Origin: Janthinobacterium psychrotolerans
GTDB lineage: Bacteria; Pseudomonadota; Gammaproteobacteria; Burkholderiales; Burkholderiaceae_D
Assembly (NCBI RefSeq): GCF_001677885.1
Contig: NZ_LOCQ01000059.1
Location: 310,001 to 374,000, forward strand
DNA: 64,000 bases
Direction of reading: 5' to 3'
Shown: in pieces, positions 26,830 through 36,764 of the stretch
Layout of the letters: the number at the start of each line of letters is the position of its first letter
Position numbering within the stretch: position 1 is the first letter of the stretch
Program-made: the position numbers and the translations under genes
Notes under the pieces: generated by a model
Told to the model about the DNA's origin: nothing
The model's database searches: none
The model's input: the letters and a program-made list of their open reading frames with translations, nothing else

Positions 26830-27366
26830 CTACTTGCGCTCGCCCCTGGCCATCTGGCCGAACACCGCGTCGCGCCGCACCCAGGCGTGGAACAGCGCCG
26901 CACCCAGGTGGGCCAGGATGGTAGCGAACAGCACATACGCCAGCACGCCGTGCAGCGGACGCAGCATGCCGTAGAGCTCGGGGCTGTGCGGCACGATGGC
27001 CGGCAGGTGCAGGCCGCCGAACAGCGGGATCGGATAGCCGCCGGCCGACAGCATGGCCCAGCCGATCAGCGGCATGGCCAGCATCAGGCCATACAGCAGC
27101 CAGTGCGAGGCGTGGGCGGCAAATTTCTGGATCGCCGGCAGGTCGCTTGGCAGCGCCGGCGTCGGCCGGCTCAGGCGGTTAAGCAGGCGCACGATGGCCA
27201 GCAGCAGAATCGCGATGCCGAGCGGACGGTGCAGGTCCAGCAGCTGGGCGCGGTACTGCAGGGTGACGACCATGCCGGCGCCGACAAACAGCATGGCGAG
27301 GATGGCCAGCGCCATGGACCAGTGCAGCACGCGGGCCAGCAGATTGAAGTGGCGTGGGCGGTTCAT
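26830..27366 (-). CDS. Cytochrome b561 family protein
   Basis: A 178-residue four-helix membrane diheme cytochrome b. Conserved histidines are in VLHWSMALAILAMLF (helix 1), DLHRPLGIAILLLAIVR (helix 2), ASHWLLYGLMLAMPLIGW (helix 3) and LHGVLAYVLFATILAHLGAA (helix 4), the usual axial ligands. It overlaps the upstream catalase-like gene by 4 bp, so the two are translated together; in such pairs the b561 is thought to feed electrons from quinol to the periplasmic peroxidase. Confidence 0.9.
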   Translation of the reverse strand: MNRPRHFNLLARVLHWSMALAILAMLFVGAGMVVTLQYRAQLLDLHRPLGIAILLLAIVRLLNRLSRPTPALPSDLPAIQKFAAHASHWLLYGLMLAMPLIGWAMLSAGGYPIPLFGGLHLPAIVPHSPELYGMLRPLHGVLAYVLFATILAHLGAALFHAWVRRDAVFGQMARGERK

Positions 27367-28445
27367 CGGGCGCTCCCGTTCTGGTCGGCTGGATAGGCGG
27401 ATTTGCCGGCGCTGATTTCACGCTCGCGGCGGTTGAACGACACCGAATAGGCGGCCGAGCGGGCGCGCAGGATGGGGTCGTCGCTGCCTTTGACGCCGTC
27501 GGGCAGTATCAAGGGGTCGAAATTGAGGTCGCGGCAAGGACCGGTCGCCTGCGGCTCGGCGTGCGCCAGGCTCAGGGTGCCGATGGTGGCCTCCTTGCGC
27601 GTGTCGGGCCAGGCTTTCGATGGATCGGTGATCGGGTCGCCCGGCTCGGCGATCTGCGCCACCAGGTCCCACACCAGCGGGCCGGCGGCAAGACGTTGAT
27701 CCAGGTCGGCCATCAGGAAATCGGCATCGGCAGCTTTCAACTGCTCCGGCGACATCGCCACGAACGCCGTGCGCGGACGCATCGACCAGCGCACCATGCG
27801 CCTGGCGCCTTGTGCATTGGTCAGCGCGAAGGCGTTCACGCCGTTAAAACGGGTGCTGCCAAGGCTGTCCGACCTGGGCGCGGTTTTCGCCCAGGCCTGG
27901 AAGGCGGCGATCTCGGGATGGGCGGCCAGCACGGCTTTCATCTTTGCGGGGTCGGGCTTGCCGGTGGCCGGATCCGGCTTGCCGGCCTCGTTCATCGCCT
28001 GGAAGGCCTGCGGCGTGGCTGCGGCAAAGAACGGGAAACTGTTCATCGCGATACGCCATTCCTGGCCATCATCGGTTTTCAATTGCACCGCCATGCCGCG
28101 CACCGGCGAAGCGCCGTCCGGCGCATAGGGGTTGTTCGACGACGCGGAAAAGCGGCCGATCACGGCAATCGCCGGCTGCGAAAACGCGCGCGCCTTCGAC
28201 AGGCTGGCCGCGTCCGGCGCGGGGGTAAAGGTACCGGCAAAGCAGACGCCCTTGCTGTGCGCGCGCCGGAAACCGGGCGCCTGCGTGCCCGATGTCTGCG
28301 CAAAGTCCATCATTTTCTGCGGCGTCAATTGGTGGTTGCCGAACCAGCCGCCGACCCACGCGAACAGCGCGGCGAGGGCCAGCAGGATCAGGGCGATCGG
28401 TAACAGCGGCAGCAGGGAGCCGCGGCGTGGCGTAGGGGTGGGCAT
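27363..28445 (-). CDS. Catalase-family peroxidase, membrane-anchored (SrpA-like)
   Basis: A 360-residue heme protein of the catalase-like superfamily (short form). Residues about 12-35 are a single membrane anchor (LLPLLPIALILLALAALFAW). The catalase core follows: RRAHSKGVCFAGTF carries the distal His, SPVRGMAVQL follows, and RFNGVNAFALTNAQGARRMV resembles the heme pocket strand. These proteins act as periplasmic organic-hydroperoxide peroxidases rather than true catalases. Paired with the cytochrome b561 gene downstream (4-bp overlap). The start is at MPTPTPRRGS; a divergent 221-bp region separates it from the metallopeptidase gene. Confidence 0.88.
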   Translation of the reverse strand: MPTPTPRRGSLLPLLPIALILLALAALFAWVGGWFGNHQLTPQKMMDFAQTSGTQAPGFRRAHSKGVCFAGTFTPAPDAASLSKARAFSQPAIAVIGRFSASSNNPYAPDGASPVRGMAVQLKTDDGQEWRIAMNSFPFFAAATPQAFQAMNEAGKPDPATGKPDPAKMKAVLAAHPEIAAFQAWAKTAPRSDSLGSTRFNGVNAFALTNAQGARRMVRWSMRPRTAFVAMSPEQLKAADADFLMADLDQRLAAGPLVWDLVAQIAEPGDPITDPSKAWPDTRKEATIGTLSLAHAEPQATGPCRDLNFDPLILPDGVKGSDDPILRARSAAYSVSFNRREREISAGKSAYPADQNGSAR

Positions 28446-28623
28446 GTCGTTCTGGCTTTCGTGGAGTCGATGGCTGGCGACAGGGAGTAGTCGGCTGGAC
28501 CGCGATCATAGCGCGTCCGCGAAAGCTGTGCTTTTCGGCATGAAAGTTATCAATCTCATACCCTGCGCACGATTGCGAGTGCTTGTCCTACATGCCCATC
28601 TCAGCGACGGGTTTGCTGTTAGA

Positions 28624-28637
28624 TTGTGAAATCACAA
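28624..28637. promoter_or_regulatory. Short dyad upstream of the metallopeptidase gene
   Basis: TTGTGA-AA-TCACAA, a near-perfect dyad 29 bp upstream of the start codon at 28667. The half-sites resemble CRP/FNR half-sites but the spacing (2 bp instead of 6) does not fit CRP. Binder unknown. Confidence 0.3.
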
Positions 28638-28666
28638 CATCCATAACCCCACTCACCCGGTGCCCC

Positions 28667-29818
28667 ATGAAAACGTTTCATTGTGACAAGTGTTCCCAGC
28701 AAGTGTTTTTCGAAAATACCCACTGCGCCAATTGCGACAGCATGCTGGGCTATGAACCCTCGCTGCGCACCATCAACAGCTACGAAGCGGCCGGCGATGG
28801 CCGGTGGCGCAGCCTGAATGTCCGGGACGAAGGCAAGCTGTACAAGCAGTGCGGCAACTATCTGGAGCACAATGTGTGCAACTGGATGATCCCCGCCGAC
28901 GACCCGCACGAGCTGTGCGAATCTTGCCAGTTCACGACGGTGATTCCCTCGCTGTCGTCGGAGAAGAACGTGGTGCTGTGGTCGCGCCTGGAAACGGCCA
29001 AGCGCCGCCTGCTGTTTTCGCTGGCCGCGCTGAACCTGACGCCGGCCTCGAAAGAAGATGCGCCGGAGACCGGCCTGGCGTTCCAGTTTCTGGAAGACGG
29101 CGTGGCGGACCAGTGCGTGATGACGGGCCACGACAATGGCCTGATCACCCTCAATATCGCCGAAGCCGATCCGGCCGAGCGCGAACGCACGCGCGAGCAG
29201 ATGCATGAGCGCTACCGTACCCTGCTGGGCCACTTCCGCCATGAAAGCGGCCATTATTATTTCGACCGGCTGGTGGCCGACAGCCAGTGGACAGACAGCT
29301 TCCGCGCGCTGTTCGGCGACGAACGCGCCGACTACGGCGAGGCCCTGCAGCGCCATTACAGCGAAGGCCCGGCCGCCGACTGGGAACAGCGTTTTGTCAG
29401 CAGCTATGCCAGTTCCCACCCGTGGGAAGACTGGGCCGAGACCTGGGCCCACTACCTGCACATGATCGACACGCTGGAAACGGCGCACGCCTGCGGCCTG
29501 TCGCTCAAGCCCGCCAAGGCCGACGAACCGGCGCTCAACAAAGTGACCCTGCCGACCAGGGTCGACACATTCGACGACACCATTGCCGACTGGTTCGCCC
29601 TGACGTATGTGCTCAACAGCCTCAATCGCAGCATCGGCATGCCGGACTCGTATCCGTTCAAGCTCAGCACGCCCGTGCTGGAGAAGCTGACCTTCGTGCA
29701 CAAGGTGGTGGCCTCGTACAAGAAGACCGGCATCAGGCACCTGTTTACACCGGTGGCGCCAGCGGCTGCACCGTTACCCGCATCCGATGCGGTGGCAGCG
29801 CCGGTCCGAACTGGTTGA
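28667..29818 (+). CDS. Putative zinc-binding metallopeptidase (zinc-ribbon N-terminus)
   Basis: A 383-residue cytosolic protein. The N-terminus is a zinc ribbon with CDKC (residues 5-8) and CANC (20-23), and further cysteine pairs follow. The metallopeptidase motif HESGH lies near residue 193 in the block [18 protein letters not shown], with a later [15 protein letters not shown] segment that supplies further ligands. This family is commonly encoded next to transglutaminase/ATP-grasp clusters. It converges on the transglutaminase gene at 29745 with 74 bp of 3' overlap. It may remove the modification the cluster is predicted to add, which is inference. Confidence 0.85.
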   Translation: MKTFHCDKCSQQVFFENTHCANCDSMLGYEPSLRTINSYEAAGDGRWRSLNVRDEGKLYKQCGNYLEHNVCNWMIPADDPHELCESCQFTTVIPSLSSEKNVVLWSRLETAKRRLLFSLAALNLTPASKEDAPETGLAFQFLEDGVADQCVMTGHDNGLITLNIAEADPAERERTREQMHERYRTLLGHFRHESGHYYFDRLVADSQWTDSFRALFGDERADYGEALQRHYSEGPAADWEQRFVSSYASSHPWEDWAETWAHYLHMIDTLETAHACGLSLKPAKADEPALNKVTLPTRVDTFDDTIADWFALTYVLNSLNRSIGMPDSYPFKLSTPVLEKLTFVHKVVASYKKTGIRHLFTPVAPAAAPLPASDAVAAPVRTG

Positions 29819-30539
29819 AAATGGCCACATCGGCCGCGTCGTGCCCGTAGGCCAGGGTGACGCGCCCGCCACGCGCCATCTGCTGCGTGGGGTCAAAGGT
29901 GTACCAGCGGCCGCCTACCCAGGCCTCGAACCAGGCGTGCAGGTCCATCGGCGCCAGGCCGTGCAGATAGCCCACCACCATGCGCGCCGGTATGCACAGG
30001 CTGCGGCACAGCGCGATGCCCAGGTGGGCCAGGTCGCGGCAGACACCTTCGCGCCGCTGGTTCACTTCGACGGCCGTCATCTGGCCGTACACCGTGGCCG
30101 GGTCGAAGCGCACCTCGCGTCGTATCCAGTCGCACAGCGCGCTGGCCTGGTCGTAGCCGGGCGCCGCGCCGGCGACGATTTCGCCGGCCATGGTGGCAAA
30201 CTGCTCCGATTCGCAATAGCGGCTCGGCAGCAAAAAGGCCAGCACCGCATCGGGCAACTGCTGCACGGCGTCGAACGGCGCGCCGGGCGCGACGTCGATA
30301 TCGTCAGCCGTCATGACGTCGGCCGAGGTCTCGATGGCAAATTCGCCGGCCGGCGCCACCAGCCGCTGGCACAGGTTGCCATACATATCGGTAAATTCCG
30401 CCACCGGCACACTTGGCGTAAGCGTATAAGCCTCGCGCGCCACCCATTGCTGGGCGCCGCTGCGCGGACGCAGCATCAGGATGAACGGCGTCGCACCGTC
30501 AAGGGTGAACTCGAGCTTGCAGGCAGTGCGCAGCCACAT
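29745..30539 (-). CDS. Transglutaminase-like protein (first of three)
   Basis: A roughly 264-residue transglutaminase-fold protein. Catalytic triad candidates are Cys in [20 protein letters not shown] (about residue 166), His in [16 protein letters not shown] (about 198) and Asp in [13 protein letters not shown] (about 213). The N-terminal domain is of the bacterial transglutaminase-associated beta type ([20 protein letters not shown]). The start is set at the ATG at 30539 by family length; upstream ATGs at about 30581 are possible. Divergent from the DUF2126 gene. Such proteins may act as peptidases or crosslinking enzymes; not crosslinkers by default. Confidence 0.85.
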   Translation of the reverse strand: MWLRTACKLEFTLDGATPFILMLRPRSGAQQWVAREAYTLTPSVPVAEFTDMYGNLCQRLVAPAGEFAIETSADVMTADDIDVAPGAPFDAVQQLPDAVLAFLLPSRYCESEQFATMAGEIVAGAAPGYDQASALCDWIRREVRFDPATVYGQMTAVEVNQRREGVCRDLAHLGIALCRSLCIPARMVVGYLHGLAPMDLHAWFEAWVGGRWYTFDPTQQMARGGRVTLAYGHDAADVAIFNQFGPALPPHRMRVTVQPLAPPV

Positions 30540-30780
30540 GGCGTGAATCGCTTTCAATATCAGGGTGGTCTGCACCATCATGGCGCAGGGTGCAAGATGC
30601 AATTCATCGGCGCGGTGCGTTGCGGGCGTGACGAGTACACAAAGTATCTTAGCACTCCACTATTATCAAGAAACGTGCCTACCGTGCGCGGCGTGTTACG
30701 CTGATATTTCTGGTATGAATCATGCTTACCCAAGCTTATCGCGATGATCAACGTCGCGCCCACATGAAAAGGCATTCCGC

Positions 30781-33700
30781 ATGGCTATCCGTATCGCGCT
30801 GCACCACAAGACCAGTTACCGCTACGACCGTCTGGTCAATCTGTCGCCGCACGAAGTACGGCTGCGCCCGGCGCCGCATGCGCGCACGCCCATCCTGTCG
30901 TACTCGCTGACGGTGCAGCCCGAAGACCATTTCATCAACTGGCAGCAAGATCCTTACGGCAATTACATCGGCCGTTTTGTGTTCCAGGAAAAAACCGACG
31001 TGCTCGACTTCACGGTCGACCTGGTGGCCGACATGACGGTCATCAATCCGTTCGATTTTTTTGTTGAAAAATATGCCGAAACATTCCCGTTCGCCTACCC
31101 GGAGCAGCTGGCGGCGGAACTGAGCCCCTACCTGGCCAAGGAAGCGGCAGGACCGCTGCAAACCGCCTGGGTGGCGTCGGCACGCGAAGCCTTGCTGGCG
31201 CAGCCGATGCTGACCAATGACTTCCTGGTCGCCATCAACCAGCGCCTGCAGCTCGATATCGCCTACCTGCTGCGCATGGAGCCCGGCGTGCAGGCACCCG
31301 AAGACACGCTGGAAAAGCGCTCCGGTTCCTGCCGCGACACCGGCTGGCTGCTGGTGCAGATCCTGCGCGAACTGGGCCTGGCGGCGCGTTTCGTGTCCGG
31401 CTACCTGATTCAATTGCGCGCCGACCAGCAGGCGCTCGACGGCCCCAGCGGCGCGGCCGAAGACTTTACCGACCTGCATGCGTGGACCGAGGTGTATATC
31501 CCCGGCGCCGGCTGGATCGGCCTGGACCCCACGTCCGGCATGCTGGCCAGCGAGGGACACATTCCGCTGGCCTGCACGGCGATGCCGTCGTCGGCCGCGC
31601 CCGTCAGCGGCTACACCGACCAGGCCGAAGTGACCTTCTTCCACGAGATGACGGTGACCCGCATCCACGAAGACCCGCGCGTGACGAAACCGTATTCGGA
31701 AGCGGACTGGCAAAAGATCGACCAGCTGGGCCAGCAGGTCGACGCCGACCTGAAACGCCAGGATGTGCGCCTCACGCAAGGCGGAGAGCCGACGTTTGTG
31801 TCGATCGACGACATGGATGGCGCGCAATGGAACACCCTGGCTCACGGCGACGAAAAACGCGAGCTGGCCGGCAACCTGATGCACCGCCTGAAAAACCACT
31901 TCGCGCCGGGCGGCATGCTGCACTACGGCCAGGGCAAATGGTATCCGGGCGAGCCGCTGCCGCGCTGGGCATTGAATATTTTCTGGCGCGTCGACGGCCA
32001 GCCGATGTGGCTGGACGCGTCCCTGTTTTCCGACGAACACGTCGATGACGGCTATGGCAGCGAACAGGCGGCCAGCTTTGTGGCCGAACTGGCCAGGACA
32101 CTGCGCCTGCCCGCCAACAGCCCCATCGCCGCCTACGAGGACGTGCTGTTGCAGGCCCAGCGCGAACAGGCGCTGCCGCGCAATCTCGATCCCTTGCTGG
32201 CCGACCTGAAGGCCCCCGAAGAGCGGCGCCGCCTGGCGCGCCTGCTGGAACGCGGCCTGGGCCAGGTGGCCGGCTATGTGCTGCCGCTGAAAGCGGCCGA
32301 CCATGACCCGGCCGTCATGCTGGGCACCAACTGGCGCACCTCGGCCTGGCCGCTGCGCCGCGAACACCTGTACCTGCTCGAAGGCGATTCGCCGATGGGC
32401 CTGCGATTGCCGCTGGCGACCCTGCCGTGGGTGCTGCCGGAAGAGCGCGAAGAGGACATGGAATTCGATGTCGATCCGTTCGCCCCGCGCGGCGCGCTGC
32501 CGGCCGCCAAAAAAGACAAGCGCCCGGTGCTGGGCCTGGCCGCCGGCAAGGCCGAGAGCAGCGCCAAAACACGCACGCCGCAAGACCCCGCCGCCCGCGA
32601 GGTAATCCATACGGCGCTGTGCGTCGAGGCGCGGGCCGGCCGCCTGTACATCTTCATGCCGCCGTTAAAGCGCATCGAGGACTACCTGGCGCTGGTCACG
32701 GCGGTGGAAAACACGGCGTCCAGGCTGAAGCTGAAACTGCGCATCGAGGGCTATGCGCCGCCGCGCGACCCGCGCGTCAAGCTGCTCAGCGTGACCCCCG
32801 ACCCCGGCGTGATCGAAGTCAATATCCATCCGGCGGCCAGCTGGAATGAGCTGGTGTATAACATGTCGACGCTGTACCAGGAAGCGCGCCTGACGCGCCT
32901 GGGCACCGAAAAATTCATGCTCGATGGCCGCCACACCGGCACCGGCGGCGGCAACCACGCCACCCTGGGCGGCGCCACCGCCGAAGACAGCCCGATGCTG
33001 CGCCGGCCCGACCTGCTGAAAAGCCTGATCACCTACTGGCAGGTGCATCCGGCCTTGTCCTACCTGTTCTCGGGCACCTTTATCGGGCCAACCAGCCAGG
33101 CGCCGCGCGTCGATGAAGCGCGCGACGACAATCTGTACGAGCTGGCGATTGCCTTCCAGCAGATGGACCAGGTGCTGCCGACCATGCACCCGGGCGACAA
33201 GCCGTGGATGGTCGACCGCCTGCTGCGCAATATGCTGGTCGACCTGACCGGCAATACGCACCGCTCGGAGTTTTCAATCGATAAATTGTATTCGCCGGAC
33301 GGCCCGACCGGCCGCCTGGGCCTGGTGGAATTTCGCGCCTTCGAAATGCCGCCGCACGAGCGCATGAGCCTGCTGCAAATGCTGCTGCTGCGCGCCCTGG
33401 TGGCCCGCTTCTGGCGCGAACCGTTCCAGGCCAAGCTGGTGCACTGGGGCACGGCGCTGCACGACCGCTGGATGCTGCCGCATTTCGTGGCCCAGGATAT
33501 CCGCGACGTCGCGCGCGACCTGCGCGCGTCCGGCTACCAGTTCGAGGATCACTGGTTCGAGCCCTTCATCGAGTTCCGCTTCCCGCGTTTCGGCACCGTG
33601 GTCTACGAGGGCGTGGAAATGGAACTGCGCCAGGCCATCGAGCCGTGGAATGTGCTGGGCGAGGAAGTGTCCGCCGGCGGCACGGCGCGCTATGTCGATT

Positions 33701-34125
33701 CGTCGGTCGAGCGCATGCAGCTGCTGGTGCGCGGCCTGACCGACGGGCGCCACATCGTCGCCTGCAACGGCCGCATGCTGCCGCTGCATCCGACCGGCGT
33801 GCCGGGCGAATACGTGGCCGGCGTGCGCTTTCGCGCCTGGAGCCCGTGGTCGGCACTGCACCCGAGCATCCGGGTGCAGGCGCCGCTGACGTTCGACCTG
33901 GTCGACACCTGGAGCGGGCGCGCCATCGGCGGCTGCACCTATCACGTGGTGCATCCGGGCGGGCGCAGCGAGGCCGGCTCGCCCGTCAACGCCAACGCCG
34001 CCGAGGCACGCCGCTTTGCGCGCTTCTGGCCGCATGGCCATACGCCGGGCCCGATGACTGTGATGAAAGAGGCACACAATCCGAGCTTCCCGATGACCCT
34101 GGACTTGCGCTGGCAGCCGTATTGA
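30781..34125 (+). CDS. Large transglutaminase with DUF2126 domain
   Basis: A 1114-residue protein. Residues about 1-90 form the transglutaminase N-terminal beta domain (IALHHKTSYRYDRLVNLSPH); about 160-270 the cysteine-protease-fold core with catalytic Cys in EKRSGSCRDTGWLLVQILRE (near 184), His in DLHAWTEVYIPGAGWIGLDP (near 232) and Asp in that same stretch (near 248). Residues about 330-1110 are DUF2126, with QGGEPTFVSIDDMDG near its start and amidoligase-like character in published family analysis. A ribosome-binding site AAAGG precedes the start. It heads the run of three co-directional genes ending at 37687. Confidence 0.9.
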   Translation: MAIRIALHHKTSYRYDRLVNLSPHEVRLRPAPHARTPILSYSLTVQPEDHFINWQQDPYGNYIGRFVFQEKTDVLDFTVDLVADMTVINPFDFFVEKYAETFPFAYPEQLAAELSPYLAKEAAGPLQTAWVASAREALLAQPMLTNDFLVAINQRLQLDIAYLLRMEPGVQAPEDTLEKRSGSCRDTGWLLVQILRELGLAARFVSGYLIQLRADQQALDGPSGAAEDFTDLHAWTEVYIPGAGWIGLDPTSGMLASEGHIPLACTAMPSSAAPVSGYTDQAEVTFFHEMTVTRIHEDPRVTKPYSEADWQKIDQLGQQVDADLKRQDVRLTQGGEPTFVSIDDMDGAQWNTLAHGDEKRELAGNLMHRLKNHFAPGGMLHYGQGKWYPGEPLPRWALNIFWRVDGQPMWLDASLFSDEHVDDGYGSEQAASFVAELARTLRLPANSPIAAYEDVLLQAQREQALPRNLDPLLADLKAPEERRRLARLLERGLGQVAGYVLPLKAADHDPAVMLGTNWRTSAWPLRREHLYLLEGDSPMGLRLPLATLPWVLPEEREEDMEFDVDPFAPRGALPAAKKDKRPVLGLAAGKAESSAKTRTPQDPAAREVIHTALCVEARAGRLYIFMPPLKRIEDYLALVTAVENTASRLKLKLRIEGYAPPRDPRVKLLSVTPDPGVIEVNIHPAASWNELVYNMSTLYQEARLTRLGTEKFMLDGRHTGTGGGNHATLGGATAEDSPMLRRPDLLKSLITYWQVHPALSYLFSGTFIGPTSQAPRVDEARDDNLYELAIAFQQMDQVLPTMHPGDKPWMVDRLLRNMLVDLTGNTHRSEFSIDKLYSPDGPTGRLGLVEFRAFEMPPHERMSLLQMLLLRALVARFWREPFQAKLVHWGTALHDRWMLPHFVAQDIRDVARDLRASGYQFEDHWFEPFIEFRFPRFGTVVYEGVEMELRQAIEPWNVLGEEVSAGGTARYVDSSVERMQLLVRGLTDGRHIVACNGRMLPLHPTGVPGEYVAGVRFRAWSPWSALHPSIRVQAPLTFDLVDTWSGRAIGGCTYHVVHPGGRSEAGSPVNANAAEARRFARFWPHGHTPGPMTVMKEAHNPSFPMTLDLRWQPY

Positions 34126-34175
34126 CCTATTGTTGCGTTCCTGCAATCTATTCCATCCTTTTGTAGCGCGCAACC

Positions 34176-36764
34176 ATGCCCTCTCCCCTTCTTGCCCATT
34201 ACCTGGCCGCGCCCGACAGCTTCGACGAGATGCTGGACGCGGCCAGGGTGCCGCGCGCCCACTGGCGCGCGATGCTGGCCAACCTGGAGCACGAAGCGCC
34301 AAGCATGATGCGCCAGCGCAACGAGATGGTGCAGCGCCAGGTGCGCGAAAACGGCGTTACCTACAATGTGCCGGCCGACCGCGACGGCCGCCAGCGGCCG
34401 TGGGACCTGAACGCCCTGCCCCTGATACTGCCACCGGACGAATGGAGCGTGATCGAAGCGGCGGTGATACAGCGCGCCACCCTGCTCAACCAGATCCTTG
34501 GCGACGTCTATGGCGAGCAGCAGATGCTGCGCGAAGGGTTGCTGCCGCCGGCGCTGATCCACGGCCATGCGGGCTTTTTGCGGCCCTGCCACGATATCGC
34601 GCATCATGACAACGTGGCCCTGCATTTTTACGCGGTGGACCTGGCGCGCGCGCCCGACGGCGGCTGGTGGGTGGTGGCCGACCGCACGCAAGCGCCGTCG
34701 GGCGCCGGCTATGCGCTGGAAAACCGCGCCATCATCTCGCCCACCTTCCCCGACCTGCTGCGCGAACTGAAGGTGCAGCCGCTGTCGCGCTTCTTCCGCA
34801 CCATGCACGACAGCCTGGTGCACTGGGGACGGCGCTGCGCGGCCAGCGGCGATACGCCGGCGCCGCTGCGCGACGGCGACATGCCGCTGATCGTGCTGCT
34901 GACGGCCGGCCCGCGCACGGCCAGCTATTACGAGCAAGCCTACCTGGCGCGCTATCTCGGCATGCCTCTGGTCGAAGGCGGCGACCTGACCGTGCGCGAC
35001 GGCGTGGTCTACCTGAAAACCCTGGCCGGCCTGCAGCGCGTGCACGTGATCCTGCGCCGGGTCGACGATGAAGCCTGCGATCCGCTGGAACTGGACAGCT
35101 CGATGCTCGGCGTGGCGGGGCTGACCCAGGCGGCACGGCGCGGCAATGTGCTGGTGGCCAACAGCTTGGGTTCGAGCCTGCTCGAATCGGGCGCCCTGCT
35201 CGGCTTCCTGCCGGCGCTGTCGCGCCGCCTGCTGGGCGAACCGCTGAAGATGCCGTCGGTAGCGACCTGGTGGTGTGGCGAGCCGCCCGCCCTGGAAGCG
35301 GTAATCGAAAAGCTCGACCGCCTGGTGATCAAGCCCAGTTTCTCCCAGCGGCCGCAATCGGCGGTGTTCGGCCGCGACCTGGACGGCGCGGCGCGCGTAG
35401 CGTTTATCGCCCGACTGCGCGCCAACCCTGGCAATTTCATCGCCCAGGAAGTGGTGCGGCTGTCGCAGGCGCCCGTGTGGAAAGGCGGCGCCACGCCTGG
35501 CCTGCAGGCGCGCGCCATCGGCCTGCGCGTGTTCGCCTGCGCCACGCCGAACGGCTACGTGGTGATGCCGGGCGGCCTGACGCGCGTGGCCACCGGCCCC
35601 GACGCGCGCGTGCTGACCATGCACATGGGCGGCGCCAGCAAGGACACGTGGGTGCAGGCGCGCACACGGGTGGACGTGCAGCGGCCGCAGCACCGCAGCA
35701 TCACCAGCGAGAACCTGGTGCGCGAAGACACCAACCTGTCGAGCCGGGTGGCGGAAAACCTGCTGTGGTTCGGCCGCCATGCCGAGCGCTGCGACAATAC
35801 CGGCCGCCTGCTGCGGGTGGCGCTGCATTTCCTGTTCAACGTGCGCTTCGACCAGCGCGGCGCCGAGTGGCCGACCGTGGAAGCCTTGTGCATCCACTTC
35901 CAGCTGCTCGACGCGGCGAAAAAGCCGGCGCCGGTGTCGGCACAAACCCAGTCGCAGAGCCCGGGCGGACAAACCCAGTCGCAAACGGGCGCGGCGCCGG
36001 CCACCATCTTCAGCGACGCCGAGATCGAATCGGCGCTGCTGCTGGCGGTGGTGTCGCCCGACGTGCCCGGACTGGTGCGCCAGCAGCACCAGCTGCACCA
36101 GGTGGCCGGCCAGCTGCACGAGCGTTTTTCGGTCGACAACTGGCGCGCCCTCAATCGCATGGTGCAGCCGGCGGTGCACGCCGGCGAGCGGCCGTCGCAG
36201 TCGGCGGCGATGACCATCCTCGACGACGCCGCCGCCTCGCTGATGACACTGGCCGGTTTCGCGTTGGATGGCATGACGCGCGACCTGGGCTGGCGCTTCA
36301 TGTCGATCGGCCGCCGTCTCGAACGGCTGCAATTCCAGTGCGAAGTGCTGCAGCGCGCGCTGGCGATGGACCGCAACGGCAACCTCGAATGGCTGCTTGA
36401 ACTGTCCGACAGCATCGTCACCTACCGCGCCCGCTACCGCGCCCAGCCCGAGTGGCTGCCGGTGCTGGACCTGCTGCTGTGCGACGAAAGCAATCCGCGC
36501 TCGGTGCTGTTCCAGATCGACGGCATCCAGGGCACGCTGCAAAGAATCGAGCAGACCCACGGCGCCTGCGGCGCTCACCTGCTGGCGCCATTGAAGGATG
36601 AATTGAACGCGCTGGCGCCGGGCACCGATTTAAACTATGGCAACGCCAGCCTGAGCGCACTGCTGAACCGGATCCAGCTGGCCAGCGCGGCCCTGTCCGA
36701 GCAGATCAGCGTGCAGTTTTTCAGCTATACCGGCAATGGCCAGCAAAGAAAGCGCACATCATGA
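34176..36764 (+). CDS. Circularly permuted ATP-grasp / alpha-E domain fusion
   Basis: An 862-residue fusion. Residues about 80-505 are a circularly permuted type-2 ATP-grasp domain (VPADRDGRQRPWDLNALPLI, SGAGYALENRAIIS, LVIKPSFSQRPQSAVFG); residues about 515-855 are an alpha-E (DUF403) helical domain starting NLSSRVAENLLWFGRHAERC. A Gln/Ser-rich linker (VSAQTQSQSPGGQTQSQTG) lies inside the alpha-E part near 587-608. In many genomes these domains are separate adjacent genes. ATP-grasp enzymes form amide bonds using ATP, so a peptide ligase role is expected; substrate unknown. It overlaps the next gene by 4 bp. Confidence 0.9.
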   Translation: MPSPLLAHYLAAPDSFDEMLDAARVPRAHWRAMLANLEHEAPSMMRQRNEMVQRQVRENGVTYNVPADRDGRQRPWDLNALPLILPPDEWSVIEAAVIQRATLLNQILGDVYGEQQMLREGLLPPALIHGHAGFLRPCHDIAHHDNVALHFYAVDLARAPDGGWWVVADRTQAPSGAGYALENRAIISPTFPDLLRELKVQPLSRFFRTMHDSLVHWGRRCAASGDTPAPLRDGDMPLIVLLTAGPRTASYYEQAYLARYLGMPLVEGGDLTVRDGVVYLKTLAGLQRVHVILRRVDDEACDPLELDSSMLGVAGLTQAARRGNVLVANSLGSSLLESGALLGFLPALSRRLLGEPLKMPSVATWWCGEPPALEAVIEKLDRLVIKPSFSQRPQSAVFGRDLDGAARVAFIARLRANPGNFIAQEVVRLSQAPVWKGGATPGLQARAIGLRVFACATPNGYVVMPGGLTRVATGPDARVLTMHMGGASKDTWVQARTRVDVQRPQHRSITSENLVREDTNLSSRVAENLLWFGRHAERCDNTGRLLRVALHFLFNVRFDQRGAEWPTVEALCIHFQLLDAAKKPAPVSAQTQSQSPGGQTQSQTGAAPATIFSDAEIESALLLAVVSPDVPGLVRQQHQLHQVAGQLHERFSVDNWRALNRMVQPAVHAGERPSQSAAMTILDDAAASLMTLAGFALDGMTRDLGWRFMSIGRRLERLQFQCEVLQRALAMDRNGNLEWLLELSDSIVTYRARYRAQPEWLPVLDLLLCDESNPRSVLFQIDGIQGTLQRIEQTHGACGAHLLAPLKDELNALAPGTDLNYGNASLSALLNRIQLASAALSEQISVQFFSYTGNGQQRKRTS

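Noticed and set aside
28624-28637. TTGTGA...TCACAA as a CRP site
   Set aside because: Half-sites are separated by only 2 bp; CRP needs 6. Kept only as an unassigned dyad.
30748-36578. Very long minus-strand open frames opposite the transglutaminase/ATP-grasp genes
   Set aside because: Antisense to genes with clear catalytic motifs; composition typical of shadows (His, Gln, Arg, Ala).
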